A stretch of 64,000 nucleotides of DNA from JAEUMD01 sp036768475. Its GTDB lineage: Bacteria > Pseudomonadota > Alphaproteobacteria > Rhizobiales > Hyphomicrobiaceae. Numbering within the stretch: the first letter of the stretch is position 1; each line of letters begins with the position of its first letter. The notes beneath the pieces are model-generated. The model had not been told where the DNA came from, made no database searches, and worked only from the letters and a program-made list of their open reading frames with translations. The position numbers and the translations under genes are program-made. Positions 25,819-33,486 of this stretch are shown here, piece by piece. The stretch spans positions 334,727 to 398,726 of the forward strand of contig DAIPMW010000002.1 of NCBI GenBank assembly GCA_036768475.1, given 5' to 3'.

Positions 25819-27462
25819 ATGCTTCACTTCAGTCGCGCCAAGATCATTGCGATCCTGCTCGTCTGCCTCGGCGGCCTTTTGGCGACGCTGCCGAATTTCT
25901 TCCCCAAGCAGACGGTCGAGTCCTGGCCGACATATCTGCCGCACAAGCAGCTCAGCCTGGGGCTCGACCTGAAAGGCGGCGCCCATCTCCTGCTCGAGAT
26001 GGACACCAAGGAGCTCATGGAGAAGTGGTTACAGTCGATCCGTGAGGACGTACGCGGCTCGCTGCGCACCGCGCGTATCGTCAACAACGCCGGCATTCGT
26101 AACGATGCCGTTGTCGTTACGCTCGATAAGGCATCCGATTCCGACAAAGCCCTCGAGGCGCTCAAAGGTCTGGTCCAGCCGATCGGCAACGCCATACTCG
26201 GCACCAGCGGAAACAACCTCACGGTGGAAGCCGGCGAGCAGCCCGGCCTCATCATGGTCAGGCCGACAGAGCAGGCATACAAAGAGCGTCTGACCAACGC
26301 GATTGGCGCGGCCGTCGAGGTCATCAGGCGCCGCATCGACGCGCTCGGTAACGTCGAGGCAAACATTGTCCGTCAGGGGGCCGAGCGCATTCTCGTGCAG
26401 GTGCCAGGCTTCGAGGATACCGCCGGTCTGAAAGCGCTGATCGGCAAGACCGCCTCGCTTACCTTCCATGATGTGCATCCGACCATCTCGGCTGAGGAAG
26501 CTCAGGCAACCCGCGTTCCATACGGCTTCAAGATCGTGCCCTCCGACAAGCCCGAGGAAGGCAGCGTCCTCATCAAGGATACGCCGGAGGTGACCGGCGA
26601 GGATCTGGTCGACGCGCAGCCGGGTTTCGACCAGCGCACCAACGAGCCCATCATCTCATTCCGTTTCAACCAGTCGGGCGCGCGCAAGTTCGGCCGTTAC
26701 ACGAAGGACAATGTTGGGCGGCCCTTCGCCATCGTCCTCGACAACGGTATCGATGCAAAAACCGGAAAGCGTGACATGAAGGTTCTGTCCGCACCGGTTA
26801 TCCGGGAGCCGATTCTGGGCGGCTCGGGCCAGATCTCGGGCAACTTCACGGTCCAGTCGGCCAACGAGCTGGCGGTGCAGATCCGCTCCGGCGCGCTGCC
26901 GACGTCGCTGACCATCGTCGAGGAGCGCACAGTTGGTGCCTCACTCGGCAAGGATTCCATTGAGGCGGGCGAATGGGCAGCCGTGATCGGTACCGCCGCC
27001 GTCGCGACCTTCATGCTGTTCGCCTATGGCCTGTTCGGGCTATTCGCCTTGATCGCCGTCGGGCTGAACCTGTTCCTGATCGTCGGCGTCATGTCGACGC
27101 TTGGCTCGACGCTGACGCTGCCCGGAATTGCCGGTCTCGTGTTGACCGTCGGTATGGCGGTCGATGCCAACGTTCTCATTTACGAGCGCATTCGCGAGGA
27201 GTTGCGCAACGGCAAGACGCCGATCTCGGCAATCGAGGCGGGCTTCAATCGAGCCTTCACCACGATCCTGGATAGCAACCTGACGACGTTGATCGCCGGC
27301 CTCGTGATGTTCTGGCTTGGCGCCGGCCCTGTCCGCGGCTTTGCCGTGACACTTTCGCTTGGCATCTTCGCGACTGTTTTCACCGCCTTTACCGTGACGC
27401 GATTGCTGGTCTCGACCTGGATCGCACGACAGAAGTCGAGAAAGATTCCCGCACCGCTCTGA
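25819..27462 (+). CDS. secD: Protein translocase subunit SecD
   Basis: The 547-residue protein has one N-terminal membrane helix, a large periplasmic domain starting with LGLDLKGGAHLLLEMD, and five C-terminal helices with the family signature GLVLTVGMAVDANVLIYERIREELRNGK. SecD with SecF uses the proton motive force to help pull exported proteins across the inner membrane. It is about 120 bases behind yajC and 20-30 bases ahead of secF. Confidence 0.97.
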   Translation: MLHFSRAKIIAILLVCLGGLLATLPNFFPKQTVESWPTYLPHKQLSLGLDLKGGAHLLLEMDTKELMEKWLQSIREDVRGSLRTARIVNNAGIRNDAVVVTLDKASDSDKALEALKGLVQPIGNAILGTSGNNLTVEAGEQPGLIMVRPTEQAYKERLTNAIGAAVEVIRRRIDALGNVEANIVRQGAERILVQVPGFEDTAGLKALIGKTASLTFHDVHPTISAEEAQATRVPYGFKIVPSDKPEEGSVLIKDTPEVTGEDLVDAQPGFDQRTNEPIISFRFNQSGARKFGRYTKDNVGRPFAIVLDNGIDAKTGKRDMKVLSAPVIREPILGGSGQISGNFTVQSANELAVQIRSGALPTSLTIVEERTVGASLGKDSIEAGEWAAVIGTAAVATFMLFAYGLFGLFALIAVGLNLFLIVGVMSTLGSTLTLPGIAGLVLTVGMAVDANVLIYERIREELRNGKTPISAIEAGFNRAFTTILDSNLTTLIAGLVMFWLGAGPVRGFAVTLSLGIFATVFTAFTVTRLLVSTWIARQKSRKIPAPL

Positions 27463-27491
27463 CGGTCTTTGCAGGATAAGGATTGAGACAC

Positions 27492-28457
27492 ATGTTCAAG
27501 GGCGTCGATTTCTGGCCGCATGGTACGCGGTTGCCCATCATGGAGCTGCGCCGCATTTGCATCGGCATTTCATGGGTCGCAGCCATGTTGGCGCTGGCGA
27601 TCCTGTTCACCAGGGGATTGAACTTCGGCATCGACTTCAAGGGCGGCTCTCTGTTTGAGGTGCGCCAGACGATCGGCGCTGTCGACGTTGCCAAGGTCCG
27701 CGAGGCGCTTGGCAGATTGGGACTGGGTGAGGTGCAGATCCAGAGTCTCGATCAGCCGGGCGAGATCCTGATCCGCGTTGAAACGCAAAAGCCGAAGGAA
27801 GGGCAGAACGCCGAGCAGGCCCAGCAGGCAGTAGAAGGGCGCGTGCGAGAGGCGCTCGGTTCGGGCTTTGAATTCCGCCGCACCGAGGTGGTGGGTCCGG
27901 CCGTATCGAGCGAGTTGAAGAGGGACGGCATCATTGCCGTCACCTTCGCCATCCTTGGCATCCTGCTTTATGTCTGGTTCCGCTTCGAGTGGCAGTTCGG
28001 CGTGGCAGCCGTCCTGGCGCTCGTCCACGACGTTTTCATTACGCTCGGCGTGTTCTCGCTGCTCCGCCTTGATTTCGGCCTGTCGGAAGTTGCAGCGCTC
28101 CTGACCCTCGCCGGCTATTCGATCAACGACACGGTCGTCGTATTCGATCGGATCCGTGAGAACCTGCGGCGCTACAAGAAGATGCCGCTTGTGGAGTTGA
28201 TGAATCTGTCGGTCAACGAGACTCTCTCGCGCACGGTGCTGACCGCGACGACGACGTTTCTTGCGGTCCTCGCGCTGTATTTGTTCGGCACCGAGGTGAT
28301 CAAGGGCTTCTCGTTCGCCATGCTGTTCGGCATCATTGTCGGTACATGGTCATCGATCTTCGTCGCCTCGCCGTTCCTGTTGTGGATTGGTGTGAAGCGC
28401 GACTGGTCGGGTGAAAGTAGTTCCGCCAAGGGGCCTGCAGCCAGGGCCAAGGCATGA
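27492..28457 (+). CDS. secF: Protein translocase subunit SecF
   Basis: The 321-residue protein starts MFKGVDFWPHGTRLPIMELRR, then one helix, a periplasmic domain opening with LNFGIDFKGGSLFEV, and five helices with LAGYSINDTVVVFDRIRENLRRYKK. These are SecF signatures. ATG 27492 has AAGGA upstream; the TTG at 27483 is less likely. A GC-rich hairpin follows the stop and precedes the Mth938 gene. Confidence 0.97.
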   Translation: MFKGVDFWPHGTRLPIMELRRICIGISWVAAMLALAILFTRGLNFGIDFKGGSLFEVRQTIGAVDVAKVREALGRLGLGEVQIQSLDQPGEILIRVETQKPKEGQNAEQAQQAVEGRVREALGSGFEFRRTEVVGPAVSSELKRDGIIAVTFAILGILLYVWFRFEWQFGVAAVLALVHDVFITLGVFSLLRLDFGLSEVAALLTLAGYSINDTVVVFDRIRENLRRYKKMPLVELMNLSVNETLSRTVLTATTTFLAVLALYLFGTEVIKGFSFAMLFGIIVGTWSSIFVASPFLLWIGVKRDWSGESSSAKGPAARAKA

Positions 28458-28468
28458 TCGCAATCTGG

Positions 28469-28484
28469 ACCCGCCACGGCGGGT
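28469..28484 (+). other. GC-rich palindrome between secF and the Mth938 gene
   Basis: ACCCGCC (28469-28475) and GGCGGGT (28478-28484) form a compact hairpin just after the secF stop. No T-run follows, so read-through with partial attenuation or RNA processing is more likely than full termination. Confidence 0.35.
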
Positions 28485-28539
28485 GCCACCTGATTGACGA
28501 TCCTGTGCGCCTTTTGCGCTGCGCGAAAGGTTTGCCGTC

Positions 28540-28920
28540 ATGACGACGCTGGAAGGCAGGTATCCCTACCAGGTGCCGATCGACGCCTACGGCAATGGCG
28601 GCTTCCGCTTTGCGCAGATGAGCCATCGGGGATCGCTGCTATGCCTGCCGAGCGGCATCAGGGCGTGGCGCACGATCGTCTCGCCCGCCGACTTGACGCC
28701 GGACGATTTCGCAGCGGTGCTGGCTGAGGCTGACGTGATCGATGTGCTGCTGTTCGGCACCGGCGCCACCCACGTCATACCGGATCCGAACGTGCGCGCG
28801 GCTTGCACGCAGGCCGGTATAGGCATCGAGCCGATGACGACAGGCTCCGCCGCCCGCACCTACAACATTCTGCTCGGCGAGCGGCGCAAGGTGGCAGCGG
28901 CATTGATCGCGGTCGAATGA
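28540..28920 (+). CDS. Mth938-domain protein, bacterial NDUFAF3 relative
   Basis: The 126-residue protein belongs to the Mth938/DUF498 family: it shows YGNGGFRFAQMSHRGSLLCLPSG, then DVLLFGTGATHVIPDPNVRAAC and the MTTGSAARTYNILLGERRKVAAALI end. The mitochondrial member NDUFAF3 assists assembly of respiratory complex I. The gene lies behind secF and ahead of an NDUFAF6-like gene, an arrangement known from alphaproteobacteria and fitting a role in membrane complex biogenesis. No catalytic residues are known for the family. The bacterial function is inferred from the mitochondrial one. Confidence 0.85.
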   Translation: MTTLEGRYPYQVPIDAYGNGGFRFAQMSHRGSLLCLPSGIRAWRTIVSPADLTPDDFAAVLAEADVIDVLLFGTGATHVIPDPNVRAACTQAGIGIEPMTTGSAARTYNILLGERRKVAAALIAVE

Positions 28921-28933
28921 GGGAGAGGCCGCG

Positions 28934-29506
28934 ATGCGCAGCATTCTCGAAAGCCCCTGGCGCGCAACAGCGCTCGGTGTTGCACTGACCGCGGCGGCGA
29001 CGGTGGTGGCGATGGTGGCCACCGCATCGGCGTTCGACGCCACCACTGCATGGACAATGATGGTGCGCGCGCTGCACCTTTTGGCTGCAATGGTCTGGGC
29101 AGGGCTGATCGTCTTTGTCAATTTTGTGCAGTTGAAGGCTCTCAATGCCTGCGCTGCTTCCGAACGGCCCGTTATCGTTCATCAGATTGCAGGTCCAACT
29201 GCCCGGGTCTTCACTGGCGCTGCCCATGCGACTCTGGCGACGGGGGCCATCATGCTCTTGCCCATCGGGGCTGACGTGGCTCACCGTATTGTGCTCACGC
29301 TCGCTGTGGCGGGCGGCGTTGCCATGTGGGTCATCGTACAGTTCATCCTGCGCCCGAACGTGGCCCGCGTCACCGGCATGGCGGTGGCGAGCGATACCGA
29401 GAAGGCTGCGGCGCGCAGGGCGATTGCAACGTGGGCGCGCGTCAACCTGGTCCTCGTCGTTCCCGTAACGGTCGCCATGCTGGTGGCAGCGCATACCGGG
29501 CTATAG
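28934..29506 (+). CDS. Small four-helix membrane protein, PuuD/CopD-like plan
   Basis: The product has 190 residues and four predicted membrane segments: about 12-34, 42-66 (MVRALHLLAAMVWAGLIVFVNFVQ), 93-125 and 165-188. The second helix word LH-x-L-A-x-x-x-W-x-G-L-x-x-x-x-NFVQ resembles the N-terminal membrane domain of urate oxidase PuuD and relatives, where the His is thought to bind heme; here the His is at about residue 47 and another is near 99-101. It starts 14 bases after the Mth938 stop and precedes the NDUFAF6-like gene, so a role in complex I assembly or heme biology is possible but unproven. Confidence 0.7.
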   Translation: MRSILESPWRATALGVALTAAATVVAMVATASAFDATTAWTMMVRALHLLAAMVWAGLIVFVNFVQLKALNACAASERPVIVHQIAGPTARVFTGAAHATLATGAIMLLPIGADVAHRIVLTLAVAGGVAMWVIVQFILRPNVARVTGMAVASDTEKAAARRAIATWARVNLVLVVPVTVAMLVAAHTGL

Positions 29507-29557
29507 GGTGGCTGCCATGCACTGTGCCTGCCAGAAGGTCAGACGCATCGGTCAACC

Positions 29558-30451
29558 ATGCTGAGCGAAATCGAACGCACCGAAGTTATCGCCGCGGCGC
29601 GGCGCGGCGCCCACGACTATTATCTCTCCGCATTGCTGGCACCCGCACAGTCGCGGGACGACCTGCTGGTGCTGGCAGCTTTCGAGGGCGAGTTGCGTCG
29701 CATTGTCGAGACCGTTGGTGATCCGATCCTCGCCGAGATCCGCCTGCAATGGTGGCGTGATACGGTTGCCGCGATTGCGGACACGCAACACAGCGGCCAC
29801 CCGGTTGCCGATGCCCTGGCGCGGCTCGTCATGGCAGGCCATGTGTCGGCTGCTTCGCTGCAGGGAAGCATTGACGCGCGGAGCGCCGATACCGGCACAG
29901 AACCCATTGCGTCGGACACGGACCTGGACAGTTATATTGATCGGACCGACGGCGCTGCGCTGGCGCGGGCGCTCGCGGTCGTCTCGGCGATCACGCCAGC
30001 GCCGGAGCCCTGTCCTGCAAGCGAACCAGCGTCCGAGATGACATTGGTACAGGCGGCTGGGCGGTGTGTCGGGCGCACGCGCATCTTGCTTGATCTGCCG
30101 CGGCAGCGCGCAACGGGGCGGGCTTTGCGACTGCCGGGCCTAGCTATCCAGGCAACGACCGCCTCAGATGGCCTCGAGGGAGGCGCCGGTGTGGCCGCTC
30201 AGAGTGACCGACTGGCGGCTCAATGTCGCAAATACGCCAATCAGGCCCAAACATATCTGGGTACTGTCCGCCGTGGCTGGGCCGAGTTGCCGCGCAGGCA
30301 CAGGGCTGCACTCGGGCCGGTTGCCCTTGTGGGGCCTTATTTGCAGGGTCTGCAAAGGCTTGGATGCCTTGAGCCGCACCCCGGGGGCGTGATCGCACCC
30401 GTCTCGCGCATGGCGCGATTGTGGTGGGCTGTCCGCTTCGCCCGGTTGTGA
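29558..30451 (+). CDS. Squalene/phytoene synthase family protein, NDUFAF6-like
   Basis: The 297-residue protein has the fold words of the phytoene/squalene synthase family: DYYLSALLAPAQSRDDLLVLAAFEGELRRIVETVGDPILAEIRLQWWRDTV near 20-70. The Asp-rich motifs that bind prenyl diphosphates in real synthases (DxxxD) are not intact: the first region reads ELRRIVETVGDP and the second region has no DLLRD-like motif. This matches the NDUFAF6 (C8orf38) branch, mitochondrial complex I assembly factors that are thought to be non-catalytic. Context with the Mth938 gene and secDF supports this. A carotenoid or hopanoid enzyme is less likely because no partner genes are near. Confidence 0.78.
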   Translation: MLSEIERTEVIAAARRGAHDYYLSALLAPAQSRDDLLVLAAFEGELRRIVETVGDPILAEIRLQWWRDTVAAIADTQHSGHPVADALARLVMAGHVSAASLQGSIDARSADTGTEPIASDTDLDSYIDRTDGAALARALAVVSAITPAPEPCPASEPASEMTLVQAAGRCVGRTRILLDLPRQRATGRALRLPGLAIQATTASDGLEGGAGVAAQSDRLAAQCRKYANQAQTYLGTVRRGWAELPRRHRAALGPVALVGPYLQGLQRLGCLEPHPGGVIAPVSRMARLWWAVRFARL

Positions 30452-30517
30452 GCGCCGGTGGCGGCTGCTCGAGCTGGCGATCATGGCAGCGAAGCGTCCG
30501 TGGTTTGGAGAGATCAG

Positions 30518-32803
30518 ATGAGACGGGGCTCTGTCCGCACGCAACGCGCTGCACGGTGTGCGCTGGGTATTGCGATTGCTGGTCTAGCGGTTGCCGGCGG
30601 CCTCCCGCGCGTCCAGGCGCAGGACAGCTATGCACCGGGCGGGTCTGTCGTCATCACGCCACTGCCGCCGCCGCAGGGCGACCAGCAACCTTTGCCTCTG
30701 CCGCCGATCGATCCGCTGCCGAATGCGCCCACGCCGCCGGCGGCAGTTCCCGGGTCCGACGCTGCCAATGCCGCGCCTTCCGGCATGTCCAAAAACGTGA
30801 AGCGCGAAAGCCTGATGCCGCGCACGCCTGACGAGATCGAGAAGATCATCGAAGCCGCACCCGCAGCCCAAGGCGTGCCGGACCGGCCGGACCTGGAAGA
30901 TCCCGCTGACGCCGCCGTTCGCACCGCCCTGCCGAGCTTCCGCGGCAGGCCTCTCGCTCCGAAGCTCAGTTGGAGCGTTGAAAATCCGTTTCGCTTCTTT
31001 ACCGATCCCGCAGTCACGGAAATGCACCGGAGAGCCTACGCGGCGCTACAGGGCGGTGAACGGCGCAACCCCGTGCTTGCTACCGAGCGGCTGCTTTCAG
31101 CGCGAGAGCCGCGCGGCTGGGCAGCTCACGCCATCGACACGACATGCTGGGACACGCGCCTCAACAAGCATCGATGTGACAATCGCAGCGACTACCTGTC
31201 GCCGCGGATGCATCGCGTCTCAATTTCGCTCGAAGGCATAGCGGACGCCGCCACCGTCTCTTGCCAATGGTCGTCGGTCCCGCGTGACACGGGCATCAAC
31301 ACGGCGCCGCCCGTGACAGCTCTTCAGCCTTGCAGCATGCCGCTGAGGCTCGAGGTGCCCTATCCGGCCGGAGCGGACGTCGCCGTTTCCGTCGGCGGTG
31401 TCGAGTTGCAGCGTACGACAATCAAGGTTCAGGATCTGCTGATCGTCGGTATGGGCGACAGCTTTGCCTCCGGCGAGGGCAATCCGGACGTGCCCGTGAG
31501 CTTCTCGCGCGAGCGCGCGACGTCTTATGGTGACGCCAAGAGCGAGCCCACCGTGAGCGGCTTTCCTGCCCGCGATGGCGACTGGAAGCAGATCGGCGAC
31601 AAGGCTTTCATCAACGGCAATGCACGCTGGCTGGACCAGGCCTGCCATCGCTCGTTGTACTCGCATCAGTTGCGCGCAGCACTGCAATTGGCCATCGAGG
31701 CGCCGCATCGGGCAGTGACCTACGTTGGCCTCGCCTGTTCCGGCGCCGAGATCACCGATGGGCTGTTCTTGCGCTACAAGGGCAACGAGTGGGTGCCCAA
31801 CCCGCCGCAGCTGTCGCAGATTTCAGCCGCCGCCCAGGCGCAATGTGACAAGACGCGCGCCCAACCGCAGGACCTGCCAGAGGCCTATCACATCAAGGGT
31901 GCGGTGCCGGAACTTGGCGGCCTCGTGCTCTACAAATGCCCGGTCGAACACGCTCGCGCTATAGACCTCCTGTTTCTTTCCATCGGCGGAAACGACATCG
32001 GCTTCGCGCGCCTTCTCGCAAATGCCATCCTGAGCAATCAATCGACGCTGCGAAAGCTCGGCGGCTGGATCGGTGAGGTGCATGGCCAGTCGGAGGCATC
32101 CGGTCTGCTCGACACCCTCAACGAGCGATACAAGGCGTTGAACCGTGCATTGCACAACATCCTGCATATTCCGTGGAACGAGAGCGATCGCATCCTGCTG
32201 ACGGGATATCCCGGCCTCGCCCTGCTCGGCGATGGCAGCCAGGTCTGCCCCGATGGCGCGGCCGGTATGGATGTCGTCACCGACTTCCACCTCAGTGCTC
32301 AAAAGGCACGCGAAGGCGTTTGGGTGTCCGACAAGCTCAACCGCATCATGGCGAGTAGCGCTAGGAAGTACGGCTGGACGTTCGTCGAGCACCACCGCCG
32401 CGCCTTTGTCGATCGCGGCGTCTGCGCGGGCTTCACGGATAACGCCTTCTCCATCGCCGATGACCTTCGCCTGCCGCGCAAGATCAATGGCCGCTGGGAG
32501 CCCTTTAATCCGGCCGACTATCGGCCCTACGCCAAACGTCAGCGCTGGTTCCGCACGCCTAACGATGCATTTCTGACGGCCAATTTCCACGTTGCGCCGT
32601 CGATCCTGCAGAAGGCGTTGAAGCTCAAGAGCCTGTCCTATTTCCAGCTCGTTCTGGCCGCGACCTATTCCGGTGCCTTCCATCCGACGGCCGAGGGTCA
32701 TGCCGCCATCGCCGATGCTCTGGTCGAGCAGTCTCGCGCCGTTCTGGAACGCTATGGAGCGGGTACGCCGATCTACGCCGATCGTGGACACGCCGCCCAA
32801 TAG
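30518..32803 (+). CDS. Large secreted SGNH/GDSL-type hydrolase-like protein
   Basis: The protein has 761 residues. A signal peptide covers about 1-34 (RAARCALGIAIAGLAVAGG, cut near VQAQ), then a Pro-rich linker (to about 90) and a region of about 200 residues without a clear match. The SGNH domain starts with MGDSFASGEG, putting the nucleophile at Ser315, then VGLACSGAEITDG, LFLSIGGNDIGFARLL (Gly/Asn/Asp block III near 490) and FHPTAEGH near 722-729 with the catalytic His. The Asp usual three residues before that His is Gly (GAFHP), as in dyad-type esterases. A long insertion with several Cys lies between blocks. Substrate unknown; envelope lipid or glycan ester is plausible. Confidence 0.8.
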   Translation: MRRGSVRTQRAARCALGIAIAGLAVAGGLPRVQAQDSYAPGGSVVITPLPPPQGDQQPLPLPPIDPLPNAPTPPAAVPGSDAANAAPSGMSKNVKRESLMPRTPDEIEKIIEAAPAAQGVPDRPDLEDPADAAVRTALPSFRGRPLAPKLSWSVENPFRFFTDPAVTEMHRRAYAALQGGERRNPVLATERLLSAREPRGWAAHAIDTTCWDTRLNKHRCDNRSDYLSPRMHRVSISLEGIADAATVSCQWSSVPRDTGINTAPPVTALQPCSMPLRLEVPYPAGADVAVSVGGVELQRTTIKVQDLLIVGMGDSFASGEGNPDVPVSFSRERATSYGDAKSEPTVSGFPARDGDWKQIGDKAFINGNARWLDQACHRSLYSHQLRAALQLAIEAPHRAVTYVGLACSGAEITDGLFLRYKGNEWVPNPPQLSQISAAAQAQCDKTRAQPQDLPEAYHIKGAVPELGGLVLYKCPVEHARAIDLLFLSIGGNDIGFARLLANAILSNQSTLRKLGGWIGEVHGQSEASGLLDTLNERYKALNRALHNILHIPWNESDRILLTGYPGLALLGDGSQVCPDGAAGMDVVTDFHLSAQKAREGVWVSDKLNRIMASSARKYGWTFVEHHRRAFVDRGVCAGFTDNAFSIADDLRLPRKINGRWEPFNPADYRPYAKRQRWFRTPNDAFLTANFHVAPSILQKALKLKSLSYFQLVLAATYSGAFHPTAEGHAAIADALVEQSRAVLERYGAGTPIYADRGHAAQ

Positions 32804-32916
32804 CGCGGGGCTCACAGCCATGCCCGCAGCGTTAGGCTGCTGCGTTGCGACGGGCTCTTGAAATTCGCCCCGCATCGCGCCACGCTGCAGCTCTGCAAGA
32901 ATGGGGAGACGAAGCG

Positions 32917-33453
32917 ATGGCGCAGGAAATGGTTCTGACCGTGATCGCACGCGACCGGCCGGGCCTGATCAAGGCGCTGTCCGAAACGATCGATACCCAT
33001 GCTGGAAACTGGATCGACAGCTCCATGGCACGGCTGGGCGGCGAATTCGCAGGGATCGTACGGATTGCGGTGCCCGACGAGAATGCGTCCGCGCTGGAAG
33101 CGGCCCTCGGCTCACTTGGCGATGCCGGCATCTGGGTGACGATCCGCCGTGGTGAGCCGGTTTCCGTGCCGTCCATTGCGCGCGGGCGTCACATCCGCAT
33201 CTCACTCACCGGTGTCGATCATCCCGGCATCATCCACGAGGTTTCCGCCGCGCTTGCTGCTCTGGATGTCAGCATCGACGAGCTCAACTCGCGCATTTTC
33301 ACCGGATCGATGTCAGGAGAAGCGATGTTCGAGGCCAATGCGGACGTCGTGCTACCCGCCGGTCTCGACGAAGCAAACGTGCGTGACCGGCTTGAGGAGC
33401 TTGCCCACGACCTCGTCGTCGAGCTGCAGGTGTTCGGCGAGGCTGCTGCTTGA
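32917..33453 (+). CDS. Two-ACT-domain protein, GcvR-like
   Basis: The 178-residue protein has two ACT domains in tandem: the first (about 1-85) starts MVLTVIARDRPGLIKALSETIDTHAGNWIDSSMARLGGEFAGIVRI, the second (about 90-175) starts HIRISLTGVDHPGIIHEVSAALAALDVSIDELNSRI. ACT domains bind amino acids. The order and DRPGL / DHPGI starts match the GcvR/glycine cleavage regulator family, which in E. coli holds GcvA in check in response to glycine. It converges with gcvPB 34 bases away, so a link with glycine metabolism is likely. No GcvA is seen. The start has GGGGAGACGAAGCG upstream. Confidence 0.82.
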   Translation: MAQEMVLTVIARDRPGLIKALSETIDTHAGNWIDSSMARLGGEFAGIVRIAVPDENASALEAALGSLGDAGIWVTIRRGEPVSVPSIARGRHIRISLTGVDHPGIIHEVSAALAALDVSIDELNSRIFTGSMSGEAMFEANADVVLPAGLDEANVRDRLEELAHDLVVELQVFGEAAA

Positions 33454-33486
33454 GTTGAGCCTGGACCGAGGCGGCGCAACTCGCGC

